Of a DNA stretch of 21,516 nt, positions 7,167-14,674 are shown piece after piece (the first letter of the stretch is position 1; the number at the start of each line of letters is the position of its first letter). The notes beneath the pieces are model-generated. The model had not been told where the DNA came from, ran no database searches, and saw nothing but the letters and a program-made list of their open reading frames with translations. This DNA is from an uncultured Agathobacter sp. GTDB taxonomy: Bacteria > Bacillota > Clostridia > Lachnospirales > Lachnospiraceae. The DNA lies in NCBI GenBank assembly GCA_934358675.1, contig CAKRKX010000038.1, positions 1 through 21,516 of the forward strand. Reading direction: 5' to 3'. A program made the position numbers and the translations under genes.

Positions 7167-7892
7167 ATGATCAGGGTTGCAATCTGCGATGATGAGCAGG
7201 CAATCTGTACACAGATTGAAAGAATAGTAGGGAAATTTGCACAGCAGCAGGCCGTGGCGATGGACATTGAGTTGTTTGCATCGGGAACGGAGCTGTGCCG
7301 CTATATTGAGGCGGAGCATCCGTTTGATATTATCTTTCTGGATATTGAGATGGATGGCATCAATGGCGTTGAAGTCGGAAAATACATTCGGGAAAAGCGA
7401 AAGGATCAGATGGTGCAGATCATCTATATTTCCGGGCAGACAAAGTATTGCATGGAACTGTTTGATATTCGACCGATGAATTTCCTGGAAAAGCCGTTGG
7501 ACGAAGAAAAAATTAACCGGCTTTTGAAACTGGCATTGGAATTATATCCGGGCGCGGAGCAGGTTTTTCGTTACAGGGTGGGACATACGGATCACAAGGA
7601 ACCGATCAGGAATATTTTGTATTTTGAATCCGGCAATCGAATCGTCAGAATGGTTACGCAATCCGGTGATGCAACATTTTATTCCACGCTGACGGAGGTT
7701 TTCGCACAGTTGACCAAAAGCAATTTTATTCAGATCCATAAATCCTATCTGGTCAACTATTCGCATGTAATCGAGTTTGGGGCAAAGGAAGTAAAGATGT
7801 CGAATCAGCAGGTACTTCCCATCAGCCAGAAGCATCGTAAAGCGGTGCGGGAAAAACAGTTACAGTGTGCGAAGGAGCTCTGTGGTATATGA
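7167..7892 (+). CDS. LytTR-family response regulator (AgrA-like)
   Basis: A 241-residue cytoplasmic regulator. The receiver domain (1-120) has acidic residues Asp8 and Asp9, phospho-acceptor Asp59 in FLDIEM, and Lys109 in LEKP. The C-terminal LytTR DNA-binding domain (about 140-237) shows ILYFES, FIQIHKSYLVN and LPISQKHRK. I start at ATG 7167 after gaagggga, since MIRVAICDDE is the usual beginning. It overlaps the kinase gene by 4 bp (ATGA). LytTR proteins bind paired 9-bp repeats two helical turns apart, and two such pairs occur in this window (3395 and 9337), which are its likely targets. Confidence 0.92.
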   Translation: MIRVAICDDEQAICTQIERIVGKFAQQQAVAMDIELFASGTELCRYIEAEHPFDIIFLDIEMDGINGVEVGKYIREKRKDQMVQIIYISGQTKYCMELFDIRPMNFLEKPLDEEKINRLLKLALELYPGAEQVFRYRVGHTDHKEPIRNILYFESGNRIVRMVTQSGDATFYSTLTEVFAQLTKSNFIQIHKSYLVNYSHVIEFGAKEVKMSNQQVLPISQKHRKAVREKQLQCAKELCGI

Positions 7893-9169
7893 GAATAGAA
7901 ATATATGATGCTGTGTACATCATATCCAATATATTTTTTACATACACAATTTACAAATTTCAGAGAATCTTTTTTGATGAACGGCAGAGCGCGGCACTGA
8001 CGGAATTTCTTTCTTACGTTGCCTATTTTGCAATCAGTACGATGGTCTATCTGTTTTCCTACATTCCGATCGCATTGATGGCAAGCAATCTGCTCATGCT
8101 TTTGTTGCTTACCTTCAATTACCGTGGTACCATAAAAAAGCGTTTTCTTGCGGTGGCGCTCATTTATCTGACTTTGTTATGTGTCGAGATGATGATGGTG
8201 CTGTTGTCGGGATATATCGATCTGCGCTTATTGAAAGCGAGTCAGTATTCTTCGGTTCTGGGAATACTTTTGATCCGTATTTTCACGTTTATCACCGTTC
8301 TTCTTATATCCGGATTCCGGAATCTCAGAAGAGGTGTTAATATTCCGACCGAATATTGGGTGAATGTATTGCTGGTGCCGGTTTCATCGATCGTTATTAT
8401 GATCCTGCTGTTTAATTCCGCAAAGTTTGGAACTGTTTCGCTTTTGATCTGTATCTCGTTACTCCTTCTGATCAATATCGGAACATTCTATCTGTACGAT
8501 CGTATCATCTGGGTGACGGATAATAAGACGCAGATGCTTCTTGCCTCACAGCAGAATGAATATTACAAAAAGCAGATCGCATTGATGAAGTCCTCCATGG
8601 AGGGAATGCGCGTTCTGCGCCATGATCTGAGAAATCAGCTTTCCGCAATTCAGGCGATCGCACAAAGCGGCGATCTGAATGCAATCAATCAGCATATTGA
8701 TTCTTTGATCGGGGCAAATGAGCTGACAAAGAATTATGCGGATTCCGGCAATGTGAATATTGACAGCATCTTAAATTACAAGATATTTGAGGCGGAACAG
8801 GAAAAGATCCCGGTGTCATTGCAATATAACATTCCGCCGAATCTGAATGTTTCATCGGTTGATGTCTGCTCGATATTGGGCAACCTCATCGACAATGCAA
8901 TGCATGCCTGTGAAAAATTACCGGCGGATAAACGGAAAATCAATCTCAGCATCCGCTTTGACAAGAAGTGTCTGGTTATTGCAGTTGCCAATCCTTATGC
9001 AGGTGATCTTATTTACGAAGACGGAAAGCTTCAGACATCGAATAAGGACAAAGAAAATCATGGTATCGGACTTCTGAGTATAAGGAAAGCGGTCGAGAAG
9101 TACGATGGTATTATGGATATCGAAAATACGGATGAAATATTTAAAATAACCATTATCCTTCCAATCTGA
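7889..9169 (+). CDS. AgrC-type sensor histidine kinase
   Basis: A 426-residue membrane kinase of the peptide-sensing HPK10 group. About six membrane helices fill residues 8-205. The phospho-acceptor motif is RHDLRNQL (His245), the N-box is GNLIDNAMHAC (Asn335) and the G-box is HGIGLLSIRK (about 391-400). The start ATG overlaps the regulator stop and sits about 11 bp after aaggag. It should sense the cyclic peptide made by the agrD-agrB pair just downstream and phosphorylate the regulator encoded upstream. Its last codons form part of a terminator stem at 9157-9189. Confidence 0.92.
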   Translation: MRIEIYDAVYIISNIFFTYTIYKFQRIFFDERQSAALTEFLSYVAYFAISTMVYLFSYIPIALMASNLLMLLLLTFNYRGTIKKRFLAVALIYLTLLCVEMMMVLLSGYIDLRLLKASQYSSVLGILLIRIFTFITVLLISGFRNLRRGVNIPTEYWVNVLLVPVSSIVIMILLFNSAKFGTVSLLICISLLLLINIGTFYLYDRIIWVTDNKTQMLLASQQNEYYKKQIALMKSSMEGMRVLRHDLRNQLSAIQAIAQSGDLNAINQHIDSLIGANELTKNYADSGNVNIDSILNYKIFEAEQEKIPVSLQYNIPPNLNVSSVDVCSILGNLIDNAMHACEKLPADKRKINLSIRFDKKCLVIAVANPYAGDLIYEDGKLQTSNKDKENHGIGLLSIRKAVEKYDGIMDIENTDEIFKITIILPI

Positions 9170-9189
9170 TCGGTTGGGAGGATTTTTTT
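9157..9189 (+). terminator. Terminator after the sensor kinase
   Basis: CCTTCCAATC (9157-9166) pairs with GGTTGGGAGG (9172-9181), 10 bp with two G-T pairs, followed by A and seven Ts. It overlaps the kinase stop codon and separates the two-component genes from agrD/agrB. Confidence 0.85.
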
Positions 9190-9223
9190 GATTCACAGGA
9201 AAAATTTTTCCTGTGAATCAAAA
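9186..9223. repeat. 38-bp perfect palindrome
   Basis: Each arm is 19 bases, reading TTTTGATTCACAGGAAAAA from the left end, with no unpaired centre. It directly follows, and by its first Ts overlaps, the kinase terminator. It could add a bidirectional terminator or be a dimeric protein site. Confidence 0.8.
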
Positions 9224-9258
9224 CGCTCCGCGGGGATGCGCAGCTCGCGGAGATGAAG

Positions 9259-9320
9259 TTTATGCTGAGCATACCGCTCGCGCGCGAAAGTGTGCGGCAG
9301 GCGCACACTTTATTTCTGTA
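9259..9320 (+). repeat. Conserved hairpin block, copy B
   Basis: This matches 3248-3310. It contains GTGTGCG/CGCACAC, a 7-bp stem stronger than in copy A, followed by TTTATTT. A further stem CTCCGCG (9226-9232)/CGCGGAG (9246-9252) lies just before it and is not seen in copy A. Confidence 0.75.
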
Positions 9321-9333
9321 AAAAAGAAAAATG

Positions 9334-9401
9334 TTAAGTTTCTACAAAAAACGTACTAATTTCAACAACAAACGGCACAGAACGTCATTCCGCGGTATAG
9401 T
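9334..9401 (+). promoter_or_regulatory. LytTR-type direct repeats and promoter of agrD-agrB
   Basis: AGTTTCTAC (9337-9345) and AATTTCAAC (9358-9366) match at 7 of 9 bases with a 12-bp spacer. The surrounding block TTAAGTTTC...CGTACTAATTT and the ACGGCA 38 bp from its start recur at 3392-3435. A -10 box TATAGT lies at 9396-9401 and no good -35 is seen. Positive feedback through the LytTR regulator is the natural reading, by analogy with agr P2. Confidence 0.7.
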
Positions 9402-9424
9402 TTATGTCAAGGGAGGTGATTTCT

Positions 9425-9571
9425 GTGAAGCAGGTAAAAAAGTGTATTTATAAGACATTTGCAAATGCTGCAAAGAGAATGGCAGTTTTGAATGCAAATA
9501 GTACCTGTGTGTATTATGCATATCAGCCAAAGTTACCAGAGTCAGTAGACAAATTGCGCAAAAATAAATGA
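9425..9571 (+). CDS. agrD: AgrD-like cyclic autoinducer pro-peptide
   Basis: A 48-residue gene starting at GTG 9425, 4 bp after gggaggtgat. An amphipathic leader (KQVKKCIYKTFANAAKRM) precedes the core NANSTCVYYAY and a charged tail with the typical P-x-x-P pattern (QPKLPESVDKLRKNK). By analogy with Clostridium perfringens AgrD, whose core precedes HQPEEP, AgrB should cut before Tyr33. That would leave a five-residue thiolactone ring Cys28-Val-Tyr-Tyr-Ala32 with a short N-terminal tail such as Ser-Thr. The exact ends are inferred. It overlaps agrB by 4 bp (ATGA). Confidence 0.9.
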   Translation: MKQVKKCIYKTFANAAKRMAVLNANSTCVYYAYQPKLPESVDKLRKNK

Positions 9572-10143
9572 AAATCTCTGACAAACTGGTAAACAGGTTC
9601 GTAAATATGGAAATCATTCCATCGGCGGATCGGGAAGTGTATTTGTATGGTGTGCATTTGTTATTTGCAGCATTGATCAATGTACTCAGTACAATCTGCA
9701 TTGGAATCCTTATGGGAATGGTGTGGGAAAGTATCTTATTTTTGATCACCTTTATCCCGATCAGAACCTACGCCGGTGGATATCATGCAAGAACACAGGG
9801 ACAGTGTTATGTTATCTCGCTGATCATTAATCTGTTTGCAATGTTTGTAATCAAATGGAGCATAGATTACAGCGTGATCCGCTTTGCTGTATTTGCGATA
9901 TCTCAGATCGGAATATTCCTTGTGGCACCGGTTGACAACGAAAACAAGGTGCTGACAGATCAGGAAAAGAAAATTTACCGGAACTGTTTACGCGCTCTCC
10001 TTTGCGGAATAGATGGTATTGTTTTGATCTGTTGGATCGTTCGATGTGAGTGGATCATAAGTAGCATCGAGGTTGCTGTGAGTGTGGTTTTTGTAATGAT
10101 TCTATTGGAAAAAGCAAAAAATATCAGATCAATAAAGAAATGA
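9568..10143 (+). CDS. agrB: AgrB-like peptide-processing membrane protease
   Basis: A 191-residue integral membrane cysteine endopeptidase that trims AgrD and forms its thiolactone. The family signature RTYAGGYHARTQGQC holds the catalytic His73 and Cys80, seven residues apart as in S. aureus AgrB (His77/Cys84). Several membrane helices follow, and the C-terminus is basic (KNIRSIKK). It is translationally coupled to agrD. The agr genes occur in the order regulator, kinase, peptide, processor, split by a terminator and a fresh promoter. No clear T-run terminator follows. Confidence 0.95.
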   Translation: MKISDKLVNRFVNMEIIPSADREVYLYGVHLLFAALINVLSTICIGILMGMVWESILFLITFIPIRTYAGGYHARTQGQCYVISLIINLFAMFVIKWSIDYSVIRFAVFAISQIGIFLVAPVDNENKVLTDQEKKIYRNCLRALLCGIDGIVLICWIVRCEWIISSIEVAVSVVFVMILLEKAKNIRSIKK

Positions 10144-10193
10144 AAATTGATTGATGTTTGCTTTTGATTATGCATATGTACCTTCTTATGTGA

Positions 10194-10234
10194 CGGCTTT
10201 TTGGCTTCTTCTGTCCGATGAAGCCGGAAAGCCG
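10194..10234 (+). repeat. Hairpin in the region after agrB
   Basis: CGGCTTT (10194-10200) pairs with AAAGCCG (10228-10234), and inside it GGCTTC pairs with GAAGCC. There is no T-run. The rest of the gap 10144-10471 is AT-rich, and I see no gene in it; a 61-codon open frame at 10151 lacks a ribosome site. Confidence 0.5.
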
Positions 10235-10471
10235 TTGTTGCATTATCTAAAAGTTTATCAAGAATCTACTGAAGTGCATAGTGCTTCGTGGCAGATATGC
10301 ATCCAAGCTGTATCATTTCATGTTTTAATTGTGTAAAAAATTTCTGACCAATTGCAATTCTTTTTTGAATTAATTTGATATAGATGAATGTGATAAGGAA
10401 ATTCTAGAAAATTAAAACAGCGGGAGTATATGTTCCTCTGGGCGCTATACGTAATCGGTGGTTATTGACAA

Positions 10472-10499
10472 CAAGCCGCAAAGTTTTCTTTGCGGCTTG
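10472..10499. terminator. Terminator downstream of the Rpn relic (can act both ways)
   Basis: CAAGCCGCAAAG pairs with the downstream CTTTGCGGCTTG around a short TTTT loop. It sits 9 bp past the stop of the minus-strand Rpn relic. AT-rich sequence on both sides allows use from either direction. Confidence 0.75.
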
Positions 10500-10507
10500 A
10501 TTGTTAT

Positions 10508-11084
10508 TTAAGAATTTGCTGGGAGTTTATATCCGGCTTCGGTCATTGCTTTTTCAAATTGTTCTATCGTCATTTCGGCTTTTTGCGCGCCTCGTACAAT
10601 GGAATAATCGCCTTCTTGCACAGAAGAGAATATTTCATAAAGACGTCCTTCCTCGCGTCCTTTTTTCATCATTTCCTGGTCTCTCATTAATAATGTCATA
10701 TATTCAAGCCTCCATTCCTCATGATCCCTGGCTTTCTGAATGGCGTGATCCAGATTGTTTACAAGCTCGCACTGGCCGGTCTTACCGGTTGTGAGCCATT
10801 CTAAAAATTCTTTCATATCATCCGATACATCGTTTGCGTCACCGCCTGCGCACAGGAAGATTTTTGTGGATTCATCACCGAGCACAAGTTCAGGTTGCTC
10901 ATTGCATCGATTCTGGAATGTGTATTTGTGTAAACCCAATTTAAATTCATCGAACGGACAAATAAAAATGATGTAGCCAAGGATAAGTTCCAGTAACTCG
11001 TGACAGAGTTCCGGGTTGTTTATTAGAGTTTGTAGATTTACAATAGCGGAGTTTGTTATACGTGTCAATCCTAATTGTAGACAT
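10508..11084 (-). pseudogene. Degraded Rpn-family (PD-(D/E)XK) nuclease/transposase-like gene
   Basis: The C-terminal part is typical of the large Rpn/PDDEXK family common in Lachnospiraceae: FICPFDEFKLGLHKYTFQNRC, FLEWLTTG, ARDHEEWRLEYMTLLMRD and KKGREEGR. Upstream, NNPELCHELLELILGY is the normal N-terminal helix, but it runs straight into IIFICPFDEF. The catalytic core that should lie between them, about 70-90 residues with the Asp and Glu-x-Gln motifs, is missing. The likely original beginning (MSTIRIDTYNKLRY, ATG at 11084) is in another frame from NNPELC, so there is a frameshift too. It is therefore a relic, not a working nuclease. The open frame continues to 11341, but that part is not family-like. 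Confidence 0.75.
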
Positions 11085-11125
11085 GGAGATAAAAACGTGC
11101 ATATTGCAGAATTCGTATTTGTATC

Positions 11126-11154
11126 TTGACAAATAAACACCGCGCAAGTATTAT
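11126..11154 (+). promoter_or_regulatory. valS promoter
   Basis: TTGACA (11126-11131), a 17-bp spacer and TATTAT (11149-11154) form a near-consensus sigma-A promoter just before the T-box leader. Confidence 0.8.
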
Positions 11155-11165
11155 GATAAAAGATA

Positions 11166-11418
11166 GTCAAAAGTGATGACAAAGAGGAGTACGCACCGGG
11201 CGGCTGATAGAGAAGGACATTCATCGGCTGGAAGATGTCCGCGGAACGTGGTGTGGAAGGTAGCTTTGGAACTGAGATGCTGAAGGATACACTGTGTAGG
11301 CATTTCCGATTCGTCCCCGTTATCGGACCTGAGGTGTTCAAAGAAATTTATGGAACACGAACGAAGGTGGTACCGCGATCATTCGCCCTTCCTGTCTTGT
11401 GGCAGGAGGGCGTTTTTT
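11166..11418 (+). ncRNA. T-box riboswitch (tRNA-Val) with terminator
   Basis: The T-box sequence AAGGTGGTACCGCG is at 11364-11377. Its TGGT would pair with the ACCA end of an uncharged tRNA with discriminator A, as in tRNA-Val. Stem I begins near GAGGAGTAC (about 11184). A GTA valine codon in GAAGGTAGC (about 11255-11263) is the likely specifier, although the register is not certain. The terminator pairs CGCCCTTCCTG (11384-11394) with CAGGAGGGCG (11403-11412), followed by six Ts. Uncharged tRNA-Val would favour the antiterminator and valS expression. Confidence 0.93.
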
Positions 11419-11433
11419 AGTGCAACAAGGAAA

Positions 11434-11525
11434 CTATTCGAAAAGAACCCATAAGCATAAGGAAAATGATGATTCATGCTTGCATGGAAGAAGCATTTTT
11501 CTTATGCGTAAGGGGACTCGAATAG
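11434..11525 (+). repeat. Long imperfect hairpin in the valS leader
   Basis: CTATTCGA (11434-11441) pairs with TCGAATAG (11518-11525). Further in, CCC pairs with GGG, GCATAAG (11455-11461) with CTTATGC (11501-11507), AAAATG with CATTTT, and CATGC with GCATG at the tip. It follows the T-box terminator and is not part of the usual T-box architecture. Confidence 0.7.
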
Positions 11526-11535
11526 AGTCTCCGCC

Positions 11536-11608
11536 CCATATATGAGCAAAATTAGTAGCGAAGCTACGAGAAAGCACGAGACATCGTGCGGTTTTGCGAA
11601 TTATATGG
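11536..11608 (+). other. Three-way-junction-like element before valS
   Basis: An outer stem CCATATA (11536-11542)/TATATGG (11602-11608) and an inner stem GCAAAA (11546-11551)/TTTTGC (11592-11597) enclose two perfect hairpins: GTAGC-gaa-GCTAC (11555-11567) and GCACGA-gaca-TCGTGC (11574-11589). The layout is a compact cloverleaf-like fold. I do not recognise the family. Confidence 0.65.
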
Positions 11609-11649
11609 AAGGGTTCTTGAAGATTTATAAAGGAAGAAAGGAAGAAATC

Positions 11650-14298
11650 ATGAGCAAAGAATTGAGTAAGACTTATGATCCGAAAGACATTGAGGATCGT
11701 CTCTATAAGAAGTGGGAGGACAATGGCTATTTTCACGCAGAAGTAGACCGCAGCAAAAAGCCGTTTACTATTGTTATGCCACCACCAAATATCACAGGAC
11801 AGCTCCACATGGGACATGCTTTGGACAACACCATGCAGGATATTCTGATCCGTTACAAGCGTATGCAGGGCTACAATGCATTGTGGCAGCCGGGAACCGA
11901 CCATGCGTCCATCGCAACCGAGGTTAAGGTGATCCAGTCGCTCAAGGAGCAGGGCATCAACAAGGCAGACCTCACCCGTGAGGAGTTTTTGGAGAAGTGC
12001 TGGGACTGGAGAAAAGAGTACGGCGGACGTATCGTAAAGCAGCTTCGTAAGCTTGGTTCTTCCGCTGACTGGCAGAGAGAGCGTTTCACAATGGATGAGG
12101 GATGTTCCCATGCCGTACAGGAAGTATTTACCAAATTATATGATAAAGGATGGATCTACAAGGGTTCCCGTATCGTCAACTGGTGTCCGGTATGTAAGAC
12201 ATCTATCTCCGATGCCGAGGTTGAGCATGAGGAGCAGAACGGCTTTTTCTGGCATATCAACTATCCGGTAGTCGGTGAAGAGGGAAGATTTGTTGAGATC
12301 GCAACCACACGTCCGGAGACGTTATTCGGAGATACTGCTGTGGCAGTAAACCCGGATGATGAGCGTTATCAGGACATCATCGGAAAGACATTGAAGCTTC
12401 CGATGACCGACCGTGAGATTCCGGTTATCGCAGATGCGTATGTTGATAAGGAGTTCGGAACCGGATGCGTTAAGATTACACCGGCACATGACCCGAACGA
12501 TTTCGAGGTTGGAAAACGCCATAACTTAGAGGAGATCGTTGTTATCAACGACGATGCGACCATGAACGAGAAAGCCGGAAAGTATGCCGGAATGGATCGT
12601 TATGAGTGCCGTAAGGCATTGGTTGCGGATCTGGAGAAAGAAGGACTTCTTGTAAAAGTCGTTCCGCATTCCCACAACGTTGGTGTGCATGACAGATGCC
12701 ACACAACCGTTGAGCCGATGATCAAGCAGCAGTGGTTCGTTAAGATGGACGAGATGATCAAGCCTGCGGTAGAGGGCGTTAAGAATGGTGAGATCAAGCT
12801 TCTTCCTGCAAGAATGGATAAGACTTATTTCAACTGGACCGACAATATCCGTGACTGGTGTATCAGCCGTCAGCTCTGGTGGGGACACCGCATCCCGGCA
12901 TGGTACTGTGATGACTGTGGCGAGATGGTCGTTTCCATCGATAAGCCGGGCAAATGTCCGAAGTGCGGCAAGGATCACTGGACACAGGACCCGGATACAC
13001 TCGATACCTGGTTCTCATCTGCACTGTGGCCGTTCTCAACACTCGGATGGCCGGAGAAAACAGAGGATCTTGATTACTTCTATCCGAACGATGTGCTTGT
13101 AACCGGTTACGATATTATCTTCTTCTGGGTAATCCGTATGATCTTCTCCGGATATGAGCAGATGGGCAAGGCACCGTTCCACACAGTTCTCTTCCACGGA
13201 CTCGTAAGAGATTCACAGGGACGTAAGATGAGTAAGTCGCTTGGCAACGGTATCGATCCGCTCGAGGTTATTGACAAGTACGGTGCAGACGCGCTTCGTC
13301 TGACACTGATCACCGGAAATGCACCGGGTAACGACATGCGTTTCTACTGGGAGCGTGTTGAGGCTTCCCGTAACTTTGCAAACAAAGTATGGAATGCATC
13401 CCGTTTTATCATGATGAACTTAGAGGGCACCGAGATTACCGAGCCTTCCTTAGATGAACTTCATCCGGCTGACAAGTGGATTCTTTCCAAAGTCAACACA
13501 CTTGCCAAGGATGCAACCGAGAACATGGACAAATTCGAGCTTGGTATCGCAGTACAGAAAGTTTACGACTTCATCTGGGATGAATTCTGTGACTGGTACA
13601 TCGAGATCGCCAAGGTTCGTACCTATAAGAAGGACGAGGATCCGAAGTCTGCCAACGCAGCACTGTGGACGCTTCGTACCGTACTGATCAACGCATTAAA
13701 GCTGTTGCATCCGTATATGCCGTTTATCACAGAGGAGATCTTCTGCACGATCCAGTCTGAGGAGGAGACAATCATGCTCTCTCAGTGGCCGGAGTACAAG
13801 GATGAGTGGAACTTCCCGGCAGATGAGGCAGCAATCGAGCACTGCAAGGATCTGGTAAAAGGCATCCGTAACGTGCGCACCGAGATGGATGTTCCGCCAT
13901 CACGTAAGGCGAAGCTTTACATCACATCCGAGGATGCCACGCTTCGTGCAACGTTTGAGGAGAATAAGGAAGTCTATGTAAACCTTGCATCCGCAAGTGA
14001 GATCAACGTACAGGCAGACAAGAACGGAATCGGTGAGGATGCCGTATCTGTAGTTATCCCTGGCGCTGTTATCTATCTTCCGCTCGAGGATCTCGTTGAC
14101 TTCGAGAAGGAGAAGGAGCGTCTGAACAAGGAGAAGGATCGCCTGACCAAGGAGCTTGCACGTTCCAAGGGAATGCTCTCCAACGAGAAGTTCCTTAATA
14201 ACGCAAAGCCGGAAAAGGTTGCAGAGGAGAAAGAAAAGCTTGCAAAGTATGAGCAGATGATGGCGCAGGTAGAAGAGCGTCTGGCTCAGATGAAGTAA
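11650..14298 (+). CDS. valS: Valyl-tRNA synthetase
   Basis: An 882-residue class I synthetase that charges tRNA-Val in the cytoplasm. Signatures are [15 protein letters not shown] (HIGH-type HMGH at 53-56), [11 protein letters not shown], the editing-domain [13 protein letters not shown] and KMSKS (526-530). Two Cys-pair zinc-like sites are seen (CPVCKTS, and CDDC...CPKC), together with the C-terminal coiled-coil arm rich in Glu and Lys. I chose ATG 11650 because it follows ggaagaaaggaag and [15 protein letters not shown] is the family beginning. The in-frame ATG at 11542 lies inside the folded leader element. Expression is governed by the T-box upstream, and a terminator follows. Confidence 0.98.
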   Translation: MSKELSKTYDPKDIEDRLYKKWEDNGYFHAEVDRSKKPFTIVMPPPNITGQLHMGHALDNTMQDILIRYKRMQGYNALWQPGTDHASIATEVKVIQSLKEQGINKADLTREEFLEKCWDWRKEYGGRIVKQLRKLGSSADWQRERFTMDEGCSHAVQEVFTKLYDKGWIYKGSRIVNWCPVCKTSISDAEVEHEEQNGFFWHINYPVVGEEGRFVEIATTRPETLFGDTAVAVNPDDERYQDIIGKTLKLPMTDREIPVIADAYVDKEFGTGCVKITPAHDPNDFEVGKRHNLEEIVVINDDATMNEKAGKYAGMDRYECRKALVADLEKEGLLVKVVPHSHNVGVHDRCHTTVEPMIKQQWFVKMDEMIKPAVEGVKNGEIKLLPARMDKTYFNWTDNIRDWCISRQLWWGHRIPAWYCDDCGEMVVSIDKPGKCPKCGKDHWTQDPDTLDTWFSSALWPFSTLGWPEKTEDLDYFYPNDVLVTGYDIIFFWVIRMIFSGYEQMGKAPFHTVLFHGLVRDSQGRKMSKSLGNGIDPLEVIDKYGADALRLTLITGNAPGNDMRFYWERVEASRNFANKVWNASRFIMMNLEGTEITEPSLDELHPADKWILSKVNTLAKDATENMDKFELGIAVQKVYDFIWDEFCDWYIEIAKVRTYKKDEDPKSANAALWTLRTVLINALKLLHPYMPFITEEIFCTIQSEEETIMLSQWPEYKDEWNFPADEAAIEHCKDLVKGIRNVRTEMDVPPSRKAKLYITSEDATLRATFEENKEVYVNLASASEINVQADKNGIGEDAVSVVIPGAVIYLPLEDLVDFEKEKERLNKEKDRLTKELARSKGMLSNEKFLNNAKPEKVAEEKEKLAKYEQMMAQVEERLAQMK

Positions 14299-14321
14299 GA
14301 AAGTGATATAAGCAGGTAAGT

Positions 14322-14358
14322 AATCGCGGTACATGTTTTCATGTATCGCGATTGTTTG
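14322..14358 (+). terminator. valS terminator
   Basis: AATCGCGGTACATG (14322-14335) pairs with CATGTATCGCGATT (14340-14353), 14 bp with one G-T pair, around a TTTT loop. The short tract GTTTG follows. Confidence 0.8.
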
Positions 14359-14426
14359 CCCTGTTGCATTTGTCGGATGAACACGATTCATGCGATAAAT
14401 TTTAAGAAAAGTTTATGGAAAATTGC

Positions 14427-14454
14427 TTGCAAACAAAAGGCGCTATATTATAAT
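14427..14454 (+). promoter_or_regulatory. Promoter of the 47-aa gene
   Basis: TTGCAA (14427-14432) and TATAAT (14449-14454) have a 16-bp spacer. The start codon of the small gene is about 50 bp downstream. Confidence 0.6.
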
Positions 14455-14502
14455 AAATAAAGTAGTCAGATAGGCGGATGTTCAGGAATCAGGGAGAAAA
14501 AG

Positions 14503-14646
14503 ATGATTAACTTTGAAAAAGAATTAAAGAATTTTGAGCCAAGCCTCGAAGTGGAAGAAGCGGAGTCTGCAATCTATAACCACGATATGACCGATGTGAC
14601 GGATATTATCGCGGAGATTCTGCGTGACGTGAAGGCAGGCCGTTAG
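14503..14646 (+). CDS. Small acidic conserved protein, unknown function
   Basis: A 47-residue protein starting MINFEKELKNFEPSLEVEEA and ending ILRDVKAGR. It has a ribosome site (cagggag) and its own promoter. It is acidic and probably helical, with no membrane segment or cysteine. It ends 28 bp before the zinc-ribbon/TPR gene, so the two are probably cotranscribed. Codon use fits the neighbours. I do not recognise a function; it resembles small uncharacterised proteins I associate with Lachnospiraceae, but that is memory rather than a search. Confidence 0.75.
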   Translation: MINFEKELKNFEPSLEVEEAESAIYNHDMTDVTDIIAEILRDVKAGR

Positions 14647-14674
14647 GCTTTTTGCATATAGATGAGAGGTTTGT

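Noticed and set aside
10151..10336. 61-codon open frame after agrB
   Set aside because: No ribosome site, no recognisable protein pattern, and it spans a hairpin. It is likely a chance frame.
11085..11341. N-terminal extension of the minus-strand Rpn frame
   Set aside because: It is antisense to the valS promoter and T-box leader and shows no family similarity, so it is a chance open frame.
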